Notes: generated by a model from the sequence alone, not told the origin. A stretch of 64,000 nucleotides of DNA from an uncultured Marvinbryantia sp. (GCF_905201705.1 NZ_CAJKOX010000011.1:37053-101052), one strand, 5' to 3'; shown: positions 31,418 to 40,546, counted from the stretch's first letter. Program-made: numbers and translations.

Positions 31418-33160
31418 ATGCAAAAGCAAAGTCCACTGCTCCGTATCTGGAGCTGGGGAAAAGAGGAGCATGGCAGGCTGACGCGGGCAATCGCAAGCGC
31501 GTTCCTCGGCGTCGCGCTGGGGATGCTGCCATATTTTTGCGCAGCTCAGATTATCATAAAGCTGCTGGCGGGAGAAAAGGAAATAAGGGTGTATCTGCCA
31601 TGGCTTTTGATCGGGATGGCCGGATATGCCGCCCGTACGCTGCTTTATAATCTGGCACTGTCCATGTCTCACAAAGCAACTTTCTCCGTCTTAAAGACCA
31701 TCCGGCAGAAGATTCTGGAAAAGCTGCCCAGGCTTCCGCTGGGAACGGTAATGGACATGCAAAGCGGTAAAATGAAGCAGATTATTGTGGATCAGGTAGA
31801 CGGCATGGAGACGACGCTGGCGCACCTTTTCCCTGAAATGACCGCCAATATCGCAGGGCCGGCTCTGATCCTGATCTATCTGTTTGTGCTGGACTGGCGT
31901 ATGGCGCTTTTATCTCTTGTGACGATACCGATCGGTTTTGCGTTTATGATGTCGGTCATGGGAAGCTATCAGAAAAAGTACGAGGGTGCTGTCAGGACGA
32001 CGATGGAAATGAATGGAACGATCGTGGAATATATCGGGGGTATTGAAGTGATCAAGGCGTTTAATCAGGGAAAATCGTCCTACGCCAAATTTTCCGACAG
32101 GGTAATGGCCAACGCCTCGTATTATTATCATTGGATGAAAAGCTGTTTGTTCGGCACATCCATGGGCTATGCAGTTGTCCCTGCCACACTGGTCACTGTT
32201 CTCCCTGTCGGCTGGCTGTTTTATCAAAACGGAAGTCTTTCGGCAGATACTTTTATTACGGCTGTGATCTTATCGCTCGGTATTGCAGGGCCTCTGATGG
32301 CGGCAATGAATTTTGTAGATACATTGGCGCAGGTGGGAACAACCGTAGAGGCGGTGGAGGAGCTTCTGGGTGCGGAGGAACAGCAGCATGGAAACCGGGA
32401 GGTTTCCATTCCCAATACGGATATTGCACTTACCCATGTATCCTTTGGCTATCACGAGGACAAGGAGATTTTAAAAGATGTCAGCCTGTCTATTCCCGCC
32501 GGCAGCATGACGGCGCTGGTAGGCCCTTCCGGTTCCGGAAAATCCACCATTGCAAAGCTGATCGCAGGATTTTGGGATGTGAAGAGCGGAAGCGTGTCTA
32601 TCGGCGGTGTGGATGAAAAGGAAATCCCATTAAAACAGCTCTACGACAAGGTGGCATTTGTTTCACAGGAGAATTACCTGTTTGATGAGAGCGTGCGGGA
32701 AAATATCCGCATGGGCAGGCCTTCCGCTGCAGACAGGGAAGTAGAAGCCGCCGCAAAAGCCGCAGGCTGCGACAGCTTTATCCGTGGACTGGAGAACGGC
32801 TACGACACCAGGGTGGGCAGCGGAGGCGCGCACCTTTCCGGCGGAGAGCGCCAGCGCATCGCTATTGCCAGGGCAATGCTGAAGGATGCTCCTGTTGTCA
32901 TACTTGATGAGGCAACAGCCTACATAGATCCTGAAAATGAGGCGGTTATTCAGAAAGCAATTGGGAAACTGGTAAGGGGGAAGACCGTCATTGTTATTGC
33001 CCACAGATTGTCTACCATCAGGGATGCGGACAAAATCGTTGTAGTAAAGGATGGGCGGATCGAAGCAGAGGGAACGCATGAGGAGTTAAGGAGGAACTGC
33101 CCGCTGTATGAATCCATGTGGCAGGCGCATATCGGAGCAAAGGACGGTGAGATGGCATGA
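31418..33160 (+). CDS. ABC transporter, fused permease/ATPase (first of pair)
   Basis: A 580-residue half-transporter. The N-terminal ~320 residues form the six-helix exporter domain; the C-terminal domain has Walker A GPSGSGKST, Q-loop, signature LSGGERQRIAIARAML and Walker B VVILDEAT followed by AYIDPENE. It resembles the YbtP/IrtA-type halves linked to siderophore or small-molecule handling, but also many drug and peptide exporters, so the substrate is not settled. ATG 31418 follows AAAAAGGAGG. Stop and next start overlap (ATGA), so the two halves are made in equal amounts and probably form a heterodimer. Confidence 0.92.
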   Translation: MQKQSPLLRIWSWGKEEHGRLTRAIASAFLGVALGMLPYFCAAQIIIKLLAGEKEIRVYLPWLLIGMAGYAARTLLYNLALSMSHKATFSVLKTIRQKILEKLPRLPLGTVMDMQSGKMKQIIVDQVDGMETTLAHLFPEMTANIAGPALILIYLFVLDWRMALLSLVTIPIGFAFMMSVMGSYQKKYEGAVRTTMEMNGTIVEYIGGIEVIKAFNQGKSSYAKFSDRVMANASYYYHWMKSCLFGTSMGYAVVPATLVTVLPVGWLFYQNGSLSADTFITAVILSLGIAGPLMAAMNFVDTLAQVGTTVEAVEELLGAEEQQHGNREVSIPNTDIALTHVSFGYHEDKEILKDVSLSIPAGSMTALVGPSGSGKSTIAKLIAGFWDVKSGSVSIGGVDEKEIPLKQLYDKVAFVSQENYLFDESVRENIRMGRPSAADREVEAAAKAAGCDSFIRGLENGYDTRVGSGGAHLSGGERQRIAIARAMLKDAPVVILDEATAYIDPENEAVIQKAIGKLVRGKTVIVIAHRLSTIRDADKIVVVKDGRIEAEGTHEELRRNCPLYESMWQAHIGAKDGEMA

Positions 33161-34893
33161 TAGAAACATTCAGAAAGATATGGAAGTTTGCCGGTAAAGA
33201 GCGGGCAAATATTAATAAATCTGTGGCAGTCAGCTTTTTAAACGCGGTTTTTCGTATGTTTGAGGTCAGCGCCATTTATTTTGTGATCGCAGCACTGACG
33301 GAGGGGCAGCGCGGAGCAAAAGCAGCGTGGATCGCACTGGGATTTATGCTGGTGAGCATTATTGGAAACGGGATCACCGCCAGCATTTCCAAAATGCAGC
33401 AGACCCATGCCGGCTATTTTATGGCCGCAAACGAACGGATTAAAATCGGCAATCTCCTGAAAGGGGTACCGATGGGATTCTTTAATGACAACAGCCTCGG
33501 CGAGGTGACGGGAGTGTGCACCACGGTGCTCGGAAATGTGGAAACGCTCGTTCCTATGACGCTGGTAAATATCATGGGCGGTGTCATTGGCACGATTGTC
33601 TTTACGGCTATGATGTTGTTTTTCGAGTGGAGGGTCGGTCTGATCGCGGCAGCAGGAATTTTTGCGTATTTCCTGGTTGTTTCTGCTATGGAAAAGAAAT
33701 CAGCGGCGATCGCTCCTAATTTACAGAAGTCACAGACAGCCCTGACAGCGGCGGTGCTGGAGTACGTGCAGGGAATGGGTGTGGTGAAATCCTTTAACCT
33801 GGGCGACAAGGGAGATAAAAAGGCGCAGGAGGCTCTGGAATTTAACCGGAAGAGCAATCTGGACATGGAAAATCTGATGACGCCCTATACAATTTTTCAG
33901 GAGCTTGTCCTGCAGGCGGCGGGCATCTGCATGATTTTTGCATCTGTTTTTTGCTGGATCAATGGCACAATGCCCATTGCCAGGGCATTGATGTGTATTG
34001 TGATGTCTTTCCTGGTATTCGGACAGATCAGGCTGTTCGGTATGGGTATTTCTATGCTGCGGCTGTCATCGGCAAGCATCAATCGCACTCTGGAAACAGA
34101 AAACATGGAGCAGATGGACGAAAGAGGCAGGGCGCTGTCTCCGAAAAGCCATGACATTGTATTTGATCATGTGCACTTTTCCTACGAGAACAGGGAAATT
34201 TTGCATGGCATCAGCGTGAAGCTTCCGGATAAGACCACCACAGCGGTGATCGGGCCTTCGGGGTCCGGAAAAACCACCCTCTGCAATCTGGTGGCACGTT
34301 TCTGGGATGTGGACAGCGGCAGCATAAAAATAGGCGGAAACGATGTCAGGGACTATACATTGGAATCCCTGATGGAGCAGATCAGTATGGTGTTCCAGAA
34401 TGTCTATCTGTTTGCAGATACCATTGAGAACAATATCAAGTTCGGAAAACCGGGTGCAAGCCATGCAGAGGTAGTGGCGGGGGCAAAAAAGGCCTGCTGT
34501 CATGACTTTATTGAGGCGCTTCCGGACGGTTATGATACGGTGATCGGAGAGGGCGGAGCCTCCCTTTCCGGTGGGGAGAAGCAGAGGATTTCCATTGCGC
34601 GGGCTATGCTGAAGGACGCGCCGATCATCATACTCGACGAGGCAACCGCCAACGTCGATCCCGAAAATGAAGACAGGCTGCAGAAAGCGATCGAGGAGCT
34701 GACCCGGGATAAGACCATCATCATGATTGCCCATAGATTGAAAACCGTGCGGGGCGCAGACCAGATTCTGGTTATAGATGATGGAAAAATCGTACAGCAG
34801 GGGAAACATAAAGAGCTTATCACGCAAAAAGGGATTTATGCGGACTTTGTGCTGGGCAGAAAAGAAGCGATCGGCTGGAAACTGAACGCATAA
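33157..34893 (+). CDS. ABC transporter, fused permease/ATPase (second of pair)
   Basis: A 578-residue partner of the preceding half-transporter, with Walker A GPSGSGKTT, signature LSGGEKQRISIARAML and Walker B IIILDEATANVDPENE. Both ATPase halves keep the catalytic Glu after Walker B, so both sites look active. It begins at the ATGA overlap and ends just before a strong terminator. Two GTTAG-type operator sites and a hydrolase follow, suggesting a common regulon with the genes beyond. Confidence 0.92.
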   Translation: MIETFRKIWKFAGKERANINKSVAVSFLNAVFRMFEVSAIYFVIAALTEGQRGAKAAWIALGFMLVSIIGNGITASISKMQQTHAGYFMAANERIKIGNLLKGVPMGFFNDNSLGEVTGVCTTVLGNVETLVPMTLVNIMGGVIGTIVFTAMMLFFEWRVGLIAAAGIFAYFLVVSAMEKKSAAIAPNLQKSQTALTAAVLEYVQGMGVVKSFNLGDKGDKKAQEALEFNRKSNLDMENLMTPYTIFQELVLQAAGICMIFASVFCWINGTMPIARALMCIVMSFLVFGQIRLFGMGISMLRLSSASINRTLETENMEQMDERGRALSPKSHDIVFDHVHFSYENREILHGISVKLPDKTTTAVIGPSGSGKTTLCNLVARFWDVDSGSIKIGGNDVRDYTLESLMEQISMVFQNVYLFADTIENNIKFGKPGASHAEVVAGAKKACCHDFIEALPDGYDTVIGEGGASLSGGEKQRISIARAMLKDAPIIILDEATANVDPENEDRLQKAIEELTRDKTIIMIAHRLKTVRGADQILVIDDGKIVQQGKHKELITQKGIYADFVLGRKEAIGWKLNA

Positions 34894-34905
34894 AAAAGTA
34901 TTAAG

Positions 34906-34948
34906 CCGGTGGGAGCCGAAAGAGCAGGAACCCACCGGTATTTTTTTT
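34906..34948 (+). terminator. terminator after the ABC pair
   Basis: CCGGTGGG (34906-34913) pairs with CCCACCGG (34931-34938); eight T follow at 34941-34948. Confidence 0.92.
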
Positions 34949-34990
34949 CTGTCATTGATTTTACTGGGTTCATCGCATATTCTTCCGTAG

Positions 34991-35006
34991 TTAGTTATTG
35001 CTAATT
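34991..35006. promoter_or_regulatory. GTTAG-N6-CTAAT operator-like site (site b)
   Basis: GTTAGTTATTGCTAAT, one base away from the perfect palindrome seen at sites a and c. It lies 84 bases before the end of site c region, in the same intergenic stretch. Confidence 0.5.
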
Positions 35007-35082
35007 TTCTGCTCATATGATATAGTATAGATGCTTTAAGTGCGTTAGAATCAGAAGGCTGCGCTGCAAGGTGTTTTTTTAA

Positions 35083-35106
35083 TATAATGAGTTAGATAAA
35101 GCTAAC
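35083..35106 (+). promoter_or_regulatory. -10 box and GTTAG-N6-CTAAC operator (site c)
   Basis: TATAAT (35083-35088, inside TTAATATAA) then GTTAGATAAAGCTAAC (35091-35106), 24 bases before the hydrolase ATG. No good -35 is present. A protein bound here would cover the transcription start. Confidence 0.68.
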
Positions 35107-35129
35107 CACCATGCGAGGGAGAGATACAT

Positions 35130-35939
35130 ATGAGATTTTATTCATTTGGACATCAGAATAATCCGGTGCTTTTACTGCTGCCAGGTACATGCTGTCACTG
35201 GAAGCGTAACTTTGGGTCTGTGATACCGTTGTTAGAGAAGGAGTTTCATGTAGTCTGCACCTCTTACGACGGATTTGATGAGACAGAACAGACCGTATTT
35301 CCGGATATGCTGACCGAGACTGCAAAAATCGAGGACTACATACAGGCAAACTTTGGCGGCCATATCTGCGCTGCCTATGGCTGTTCCCTGGGCGGGTCCT
35401 TTGTCGGCCTGCTCATTCAGCGGGGAAATATTCGCATTGATCACGGCATCCTGGGCAGCTCCGATTTGGATCAGAGCAGCGGACTATCCGCCCGGCTGCA
35501 GGCAAGACTGATCTCTGGTGTGCTTTACGGCATATTTCAAAAAGGCAGGCTGCCGGGCTGGATGCAAAAACGGCTGGAGAAGAAGGCGCCGGAAGAACGG
35601 GCGTATATGGATCGGATGCTGGAGATGTTTGGGGTCGGCCAGGCAGACATGTCGTTTGTTCGGAAGAGAAGTATTTACAATCAGTTCTTCTCCGATCTGG
35701 TGACGCCGCTTAAGGACGGCATTTCTGTCCCGGGCACTGCAGTACATATCTTTTACGCAGTAAAGATGGGCGAACGATATGAGGCGCGCTATCGTCAGCA
35801 CTTCAAAGATCCGGACATCCGCGCTCATGATATGCAGCACGAGGAGCTGCTGGTCTGCTATCCCCGGCAGTGGGCCAATGAAGTGCGCCAATGCTGTGGA
35901 ATGAACAAAACCTTTACCGCCATTTGGGCGGAGCGGTGA
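35130..35939 (+). CDS. alpha/beta hydrolase
   Basis: A 269-residue protein with the alpha/beta-hydrolase start LLLLPGTCCHWKRNFGSVIPLLEKEFHVVCTSYDGFD and the nucleophile elbow YGCSLGG (Ser at about residue 91). A late His (HDMQHEELL) is the candidate third member. No signal peptide. Its substrate is unknown; it may be an esterase or thioesterase tied to the compound moved by the ABC pair, since both are preceded by the same operator. ATG 35130 after GAGGGAGA. Confidence 0.8.
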   Translation: MRFYSFGHQNNPVLLLLPGTCCHWKRNFGSVIPLLEKEFHVVCTSYDGFDETEQTVFPDMLTETAKIEDYIQANFGGHICAAYGCSLGGSFVGLLIQRGNIRIDHGILGSSDLDQSSGLSARLQARLISGVLYGIFQKGRLPGWMQKRLEKKAPEERAYMDRMLEMFGVGQADMSFVRKRSIYNQFFSDLVTPLKDGISVPGTAVHIFYAVKMGERYEARYRQHFKDPDIRAHDMQHEELLVCYPRQWANEVRQCCGMNKTFTAIWAER

Positions 35940-36058
35940 ATGCCCTGTTTTTCTATCCCAGGCCGGTACAGGAACGGGCATTTGCCATTGGTCTTGCGGA
36001 CAGGACGGCCACGGGCAAAAGGAAGGAGCCGTATTGGATGAAAAACAGACAGCATTAA
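35936..36058 (+). pseudogene. fragment of a membrane-protein gene (40 codons)
   Basis: GTG 35936 overlaps the hydrolase stop and opens a 40-codon frame reading NALFFYPRPVQERAFAIG and LADRTATGKRKEPYW. This has the look of an internal piece of a membrane protein and not of random sequence, but it stops before any membrane segment. I read it as a leftover of a gene related to or fused with neighbours. It could also be a real short coupled peptide. Confidence 0.35.
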
Positions 36059-36088
36059 AAACGAAAGCTGTAGGAGGTTAAGACTAAA

Positions 36089-36580
36089 ATGATAATAACA
36101 ATAATTGCAGCAATTATGATTATGGTGGGTTATTTTCTTCTTTTGTACGGTGCAGTTGGGTTTATTCAGGATAAGAGATTTTTCTCTTCCGCACCGAAAG
36201 AGAATCTGGCTGTGATTCCTGAAAGAAAAGAGAGATTTCGCGGTGCTCATATAATAGGCTGGTTTATAATTGTCATCGCACTTTTGATATTTACAGGAGC
36301 GATTGTTCTTGGCGTATGGGATGGTGTAAGAAACAATTTCAGTTTTTTGAATTTTTTTCTGCGATTTCTTGCGATGCTTTATGTCATGGAAATTTATGAT
36401 ATAGTCTTTTTTGACTGGGTGCTGCTCTGTCACTCAAACTTCTTTCCTCATTTTTATCCGGAGCTTAAAGGGATAGTGGGGCCACATATGTTTGGGTATA
36501 ACAAGAAGGCACATATTATACATTTTGTTATATATATTCCTGTTTGTGCTGTGATTGCGTGGGTATGCACACTTTTTTGA
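36089..36580 (+). CDS. membrane protein of unknown function
   Basis: A 163-residue protein, ATG 36089 after TAGGAGG. Four hydrophobic segments: residues 1-27, about 53-75, about 87-105, and 142-163. A polar stretch EIYDIVFFDWVLLCHSNFFPHF follows the third; the pattern suggests a small family of four-helix proteins, not recognised. It is more AT-rich than its neighbours. It lies between the gene fragment and another membrane protein. Confidence 0.65.
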   Translation: MIITIIAAIMIMVGYFLLLYGAVGFIQDKRFFSSAPKENLAVIPERKERFRGAHIIGWFIIVIALLIFTGAIVLGVWDGVRNNFSFLNFFLRFLAMLYVMEIYDIVFFDWVLLCHSNFFPHFYPELKGIVGPHMFGYNKKAHIIHFVIYIPVCAVIAWVCTLF

Positions 36581-36674
36581 AGATATCGCTGTGCGGAGCT
36601 TTATAAGAAGCGTGTCTGGTTTCACAAGGAGTATAGTGTGACAAGTGTCCTGAGATGAGGAGGCGGTGATCTGA

Positions 36675-37361
36675 ATGTGTCATGAACGAAAAATAATAAT
36701 TGGTTCCCTGCTGTGCGGTATCCTTGGATGTTTCTGTCTCGGTGCCGGCGATTGGCTGATGATCTATGGGGACACGACGTATATGGGAAGCATATCCTGG
36801 CTGACGGTGGGGGCAGCGGCCATCGCCCCCTGGCGAAATGCCCTTGCCATGGCGTTGGCATTTCCCGGTATTCTTTTCTATGGTATTGCCTTATTTGCCA
36901 TCGCGCGCTTTTTGAAAGAAGAGAGACAGCGAAAAGTATATCATTATCTGACGGCGTTTGGCCTTACGCCCTGGTTATGTCTGCATCTGTTTTATATCAT
37001 GATTTTATACGGGTTTGCTTGGATGTCCGGCAATGGTTATGCCGCGGCAGCCCTTCCGGTATCGGAGGCGCTGTTTGCGCATTTATCCTGGCTCGTTATC
37101 GTAAGTGAAGTACTGATGCTTCCGCCGTACCTCTACTGGTTTTATATTCTGGTGCGAGGGAAGAGTATTTTTCCAAGGGAAATGGCCTTGTCAAACCCGC
37201 TGGTATTTTATATCCTGCTGAAGCTGGCAACGATGCTGATGCCGGATGGCGCCTTTCGGCTTGCCTTTACCAACGGTCTGATGAGTGAAAGTATGTTGAT
37301 CTGGTTTGCGATTATGGTATGGTGGAGCGCACGCCATTTGGAAAAACGCTGCATTCTGTAA
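36675..37361 (+). CDS. membrane protein (DUF6796-like)
   Basis: A 228-residue protein with about seven hydrophobic segments. It opens KIIIGSLLCGILGCFCLGAGDWLMIYGD, and GDWL-x-YG near the N-terminus is, as I recall, a mark of the DUF6796 family in Firmicutes. No catalytic motif. ATG 36675 lies 10 bases after GAGGAGGCGG. The methyltransferase gene starts 25 bases after its stop. Function unknown. Confidence 0.68.
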   Translation: MCHERKIIIGSLLCGILGCFCLGAGDWLMIYGDTTYMGSISWLTVGAAAIAPWRNALAMALAFPGILFYGIALFAIARFLKEERQRKVYHYLTAFGLTPWLCLHLFYIMILYGFAWMSGNGYAAAALPVSEALFAHLSWLVIVSEVLMLPPYLYWFYILVRGKSIFPREMALSNPLVFYILLKLATMLMPDGAFRLAFTNGLMSESMLIWFAIMVWWSARHLEKRCIL

Positions 37362-37386
37362 TCCCGGAAGAAGGAGAACGAAAAAT

Positions 37387-38178
37387 ATGGAAAAAGTAAA
37401 TATTCAGGGCGTTCCGGAAACTATGCTGCAGACATTGTTTGCCCGGGCCGCCCATTCTCAGAAGAAGGAACACAAATTCTATGATAAAAAGGCCATAGAG
37501 ATCGTAAAGCAGCTGGACTATGACTTCTCCAAAGCGAAGAAAGATGCTGCCATGAGCAGCGGCGTCATTGCTCGCACCATTTTGCTGGATCGGATGGTTG
37601 GCGCTTTCTTAGAAGAGAACCCGGATGCAGCTGTCGTTAATATTGCCTGCGGTCTGGATACACGGGTCTATCGGCTGGACAATGGACAGGTTCGCTGGTA
37701 CAATCTGGACCTGCCGGAGGTAATTGAGATCCGGCGGCGCTTTCTGAAGGAGCAGGGACGTATCTCTATGATCGCCAGATCCGCTATGGACGAGAGCTGG
37801 GCGGCTGAAATCGAAGACCCAACGGGTAAGGTGCTTGTTGTGCTCGAGGGGCTGGTCATGTACCTGACTGAGACAGATGTGAAGAAAATTCTTTCGATTA
37901 TCTGCGGGCGGTTTGAACACGCGGAAATTATTATGGAGACCATGAATCCCTTTATCATGCGGTATATGAAGGAGAAATCCATCGAAGCCAGTAAGGCCCG
38001 ATTTACCTGGGGGCTGAAAACCGGCAGGGAGCTTGAGCGTATGGTACCGGAGCTTACATGGATAAAGGATGTAAGCTTACTGGAAGGGATGAAGGAGCTG
38101 TACCCGGTTTATCATGTGCTTGGGCGGATACGGCCTGTCCAAAACATTTCCAATAAGCTGGTAATACTGAGAAAATAG
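37387..38178 (+). CDS. class I SAM-dependent methyltransferase (LCM/PPM, TcmP-like)
   Basis: Start set at ATG 37387 after GAAGGAGAA; an upstream in-frame extension to 37306 overlaps the previous gene. The 263 residues include the leucine carboxyl methyltransferase-type pattern: ARTILLDRMV, VVNIACGLDTRVYRLD (SAM site), WYNLDLPEVIEIRRRFL (acidic loop), and VLEGLVMYLTE. Members methylate carboxyl or hydroxyl groups of proteins or polyketide-like compounds. Together with the hydrolase and the exporter it hints at modification of a small molecule, but no synthase is present. Confidence 0.85.
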   Translation: MEKVNIQGVPETMLQTLFARAAHSQKKEHKFYDKKAIEIVKQLDYDFSKAKKDAAMSSGVIARTILLDRMVGAFLEENPDAAVVNIACGLDTRVYRLDNGQVRWYNLDLPEVIEIRRRFLKEQGRISMIARSAMDESWAAEIEDPTGKVLVVLEGLVMYLTETDVKKILSIICGRFEHAEIIMETMNPFIMRYMKEKSIEASKARFTWGLKTGRELERMVPELTWIKDVSLLEGMKELYPVYHVLGRIRPVQNISNKLVILRK

Positions 38179-38246
38179 CAGAGAAATACTCTCTGGAAAT
38201 AAAGTCCCCGGCATTTCGCCGTAATGCAGAAATAAAAGAATCAGAG

Positions 38247-38277
38247 TGATGCTGCCAGACAGGCGGCATCATTTTTT
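38247..38277 (+). terminator. terminator after the methyltransferase
   Basis: TGATGCTGCC pairs with GGCGGCATCA (one G-U pair; 38247-38256 with 38262-38271), 5-base loop, then six T. Confidence 0.85.
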
Positions 38278-38344
38278 GGGGTGCAATAGTATATCATTAT
38301 TAAATTTAAATGTAATAAAATTATAAGTTTATGAACATAAATTA

Positions 38345-38373
38345 TTGATGTATTGCGGTCCTTGTGCTATGCT
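38345..38373 (+). promoter_or_regulatory. possible promoter of the XRE regulator
   Basis: TTGATG (38345-38350), 17-base spacer, TATGCT (38368-38373). Moderate match; it lies about 85 bases before the ATG at 38459. Confidence 0.5.
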
Positions 38374-38458
38374 GTAAGTAGTGTACGTGGAAACAATGCA
38401 GATAATGGAGAAGGACAAGTTTAAAGAATTGATTCGTAGTTACAGAAGAGGTGGATAT

Positions 38459-38683
38459 ATGAAAGTAAGTTACAACAAGCTTTGGAAAATGTTAATTGAC
38501 AAGAAAATGAATAAGAATGCTTTGCGTCATGCAGTCAGCATGAGTCCTAATACAATGGCTAAAATGGGCAGAGACGAGAAGGTATCTATGGATGTATTGG
38601 TGCGTATCTGTGAAGTGTTGGAATGCGATATTGGTGATATTATGGAAATGATACCCGATGCAGAGAAAGAAAAAGAAGGATAA
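38459..38683 (+). CDS. XRE family helix-turn-helix regulator
   Basis: A 74-residue Cro/CI-like protein. Start set at ATG 38459 (MKVSYNKLWKMLIDKKMNKN) after AGAGGTGG; the frame opens at 38381 without support. The helix-turn-helix is NKNALRHAVSMSPNTMAKMGRDEKVSMDVLVRICEVLECDIGDIM, close to the small HTH proteins related to YozG. It lies 78 bases before the AAA ATPase gene in the same AT-rich block and may control that module. Confidence 0.88.
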   Translation: MKVSYNKLWKMLIDKKMNKNALRHAVSMSPNTMAKMGRDEKVSMDVLVRICEVLECDIGDIMEMIPDAEKEKEG

Positions 38684-38760
38684 GATATGGCTGAAAAGTA
38701 TATTATAAGGGACATATCTGTGAAATATTCTGGCAAGGATATGAGAAGGAGACGATAAAA

Positions 38761-40032
38761 ATGTATTTAGAAAAGGTTAGTTTGAAGAATTATAAGGCAA
38801 TCGAAAAAATCGAAATCGCTCTCCAGCCGGGAATCAACCTCCTGATAGGTGATAATGGTACTGGAAAAACTTCTGTGCTGGATGGTATTGCGATTGCTCT
38901 TAGCGGACTCTTTGTAAATGTAGAAGGAGTCAGCGCAAAAAATATAGCCAAAGAGGATGTTCATATTGTTGTAAACCGGACAGGCGATAATTCCCGAATG
39001 GTTTCTTATTGTGAACCTGTTTCTGTAGGGTGCAGTCTGAAAACAGATTCAGATAATTACACCTGGAACCGTATTAAGGAGCAGATATCATCTACACATA
39101 CAAAAATCGATGATCGAAAAGTATGCGCCTGGATGAAGAAACTTACAAACAAGCCAGGTACTTCTCTTCCGCTTCTGAGTTATCAGAGTGCAGCCAGAGT
39201 ATGGAAGGTAAGACGCGGAGATTTTGGCAATGAATTGAAGAAAAAACTGGATGACAGACGATGTGGGTACATTGGCTGCCTTGATTCTTCTATGGATGTA
39301 AAAGCAATTCAGCAATGGTGCATGAATCAGGAAATTGCTGTAGTTAATAAGGGCAAAAAAATCTGTGAATATGAAACTTTTAAAAAAATAATTTCTGTTT
39401 TTATGAGAGAAATAAATGAGCTCGAAAATATGCCGGAAATTTATTACTCAGGTCAGTTCAAAGAATTGGTTTATAAGGATGATAAGGTAGAAATGGCGCT
39501 TTCTAAGCTGAGTGCAGGATACCAATCTTTATTATGGATGATGATGGATCTGGCATACAGAGTGGCACTTTTAAATCCTGATTTAAATGATCTTTCAGAA
39601 GTAAAAGGGATCGTTCTTATTGATGAAGTTGATATGCACCTTCACCCAAAATGGCAGTGGAATATCATCAAAGCATTAAATACAACATTTCCTGATGTGC
39701 AGTTTATCATAGCGACACATTCGCCAATTGTGATTTCATCTGCCCAAAAAGCAAATTTGATTTATCTTGATGCGAATAAGCCTGCTACTTACCTTCCGGA
39801 TAGCTATGGATATCCGGTAGAGGACGTACTCTTGTTCAGACAGGAAAGTGTATCAAGACCAAAGAACATTAAGGTTCATATGGATGCGGTTGATGAGGCG
39901 CTTGAAAATGACGATTTTGAAAAAGCAGATGAAGCACTGGAAAAACTTAAAGATGTTTTAGGTGAGGATAACACAGAATATAAGAGAATTGCAGGAATCA
40001 TTGATGATGCAAAACTGATCAGTAATCTTTAA
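38761..40032 (+). CDS. AAA ATPase of the OLD/PtuA type, probable phage-defence component
   Basis: A 423-residue SMC/ABC-like ATPase: Walker A LIGDNGTGKTSVLDG (about residue 28), a helical insert of ~180 residues, signature-like LSAGYQSLLWM, Walker B GIVLIDEVDMHLHPKWQW, and the ATHSPIVISSA switch. There is no TOPRIM domain, so it is shorter than OLD nucleases. ATPases of this kind paired with a TIGR02646-type HNH nuclease make up Septu (PtuA-PtuB) defence. Here the downstream HNH gene survives only as a C-terminal part. AT-rich, likely acquired. The stop TAA lies directly before the surviving part, in the same frame. Confidence 0.78.
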   Translation: MYLEKVSLKNYKAIEKIEIALQPGINLLIGDNGTGKTSVLDGIAIALSGLFVNVEGVSAKNIAKEDVHIVVNRTGDNSRMVSYCEPVSVGCSLKTDSDNYTWNRIKEQISSTHTKIDDRKVCAWMKKLTNKPGTSLPLLSYQSAARVWKVRRGDFGNELKKKLDDRRCGYIGCLDSSMDVKAIQQWCMNQEIAVVNKGKKICEYETFKKIISVFMREINELENMPEIYYSGQFKELVYKDDKVEMALSKLSAGYQSLLWMMMDLAYRVALLNPDLNDLSEVKGIVLIDEVDMHLHPKWQWNIIKALNTTFPDVQFIIATHSPIVISSAQKANLIYLDANKPATYLPDSYGYPVEDVLLFRQESVSRPKNIKVHMDAVDEALENDDFEKADEALEKLKDVLGEDNTEYKRIAGIIDDAKLISNL

Positions 40033-40476
40033 TCTGGCGGAGAGAAGGCAGCGGAGCAGCAGGGAAGGATTCTTTGTTGTGATGCGCACAAAAAGGAAAC
40101 GGAAATATTTCTGAGTCCGCTCATCAAAGTACAGATGGACAAAATTGCATATAAGCCAGATGGAACAATCTATACAGATCCGGCTGACACAGATATGGAA
40201 AAGGATATCAATGAGACACTGCTTTTGAATGGTATAAAAAAGGCAGATGGAACAGTCAGAGATACCGCCACGGAAGTATTAAAGGGCAGGCGAGATACTT
40301 ATGACAGAGCACGACGGATGATGGACGAATTGAATCGAAGGGGGAAGTGCAATTCAATGACAGTGAAAAGACTGATAGATGCTCTCTATGGCAAAGAAGA
40401 ACGTGAAGAATATGTCGGAGTAAAAATTTTCTATTTTACAAAGAAATATAAATCACTTATAAAGCGTGGATTATAG
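40033..40476 (+). pseudogene. C-terminal remnant of a PtuB/TIGR02646-like HNH nuclease
   Basis: The frame is open from 40033, right after the ATPase stop, and reads GRILCCDAHKKETEIFLSPL, then IAYKPDGTIYTDPADTDMEK, then INETLLLNGIKK and EYVGVKIFYFTKK. The order of His/Cys-type end, Leu-Pro, IxYxxDGTI, LLLNG and a final VGVxIxY matches the second half of TIGR02646 HNH proteins. An ATG at 40135 could still start a 113-residue product. The half with the HNH active site is missing, so the nuclease should be dead. Family assignment is by eye. Confidence 0.5.
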
Positions 40477-40546
40477 GCAATCATTCCGAACTATACATAA
40501 GGGACAAAACAGTACTATCTGGATTAGACGAGATATTGGCAAAAGT

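Noticed and set aside
35940..36041. Short ORF beginning MPCFSIPG after the hydrolase
   Set aside because: Reads as Arg/Gly-rich shadow of the frame that starts at GTG 35936, and has no ribosome binding site.
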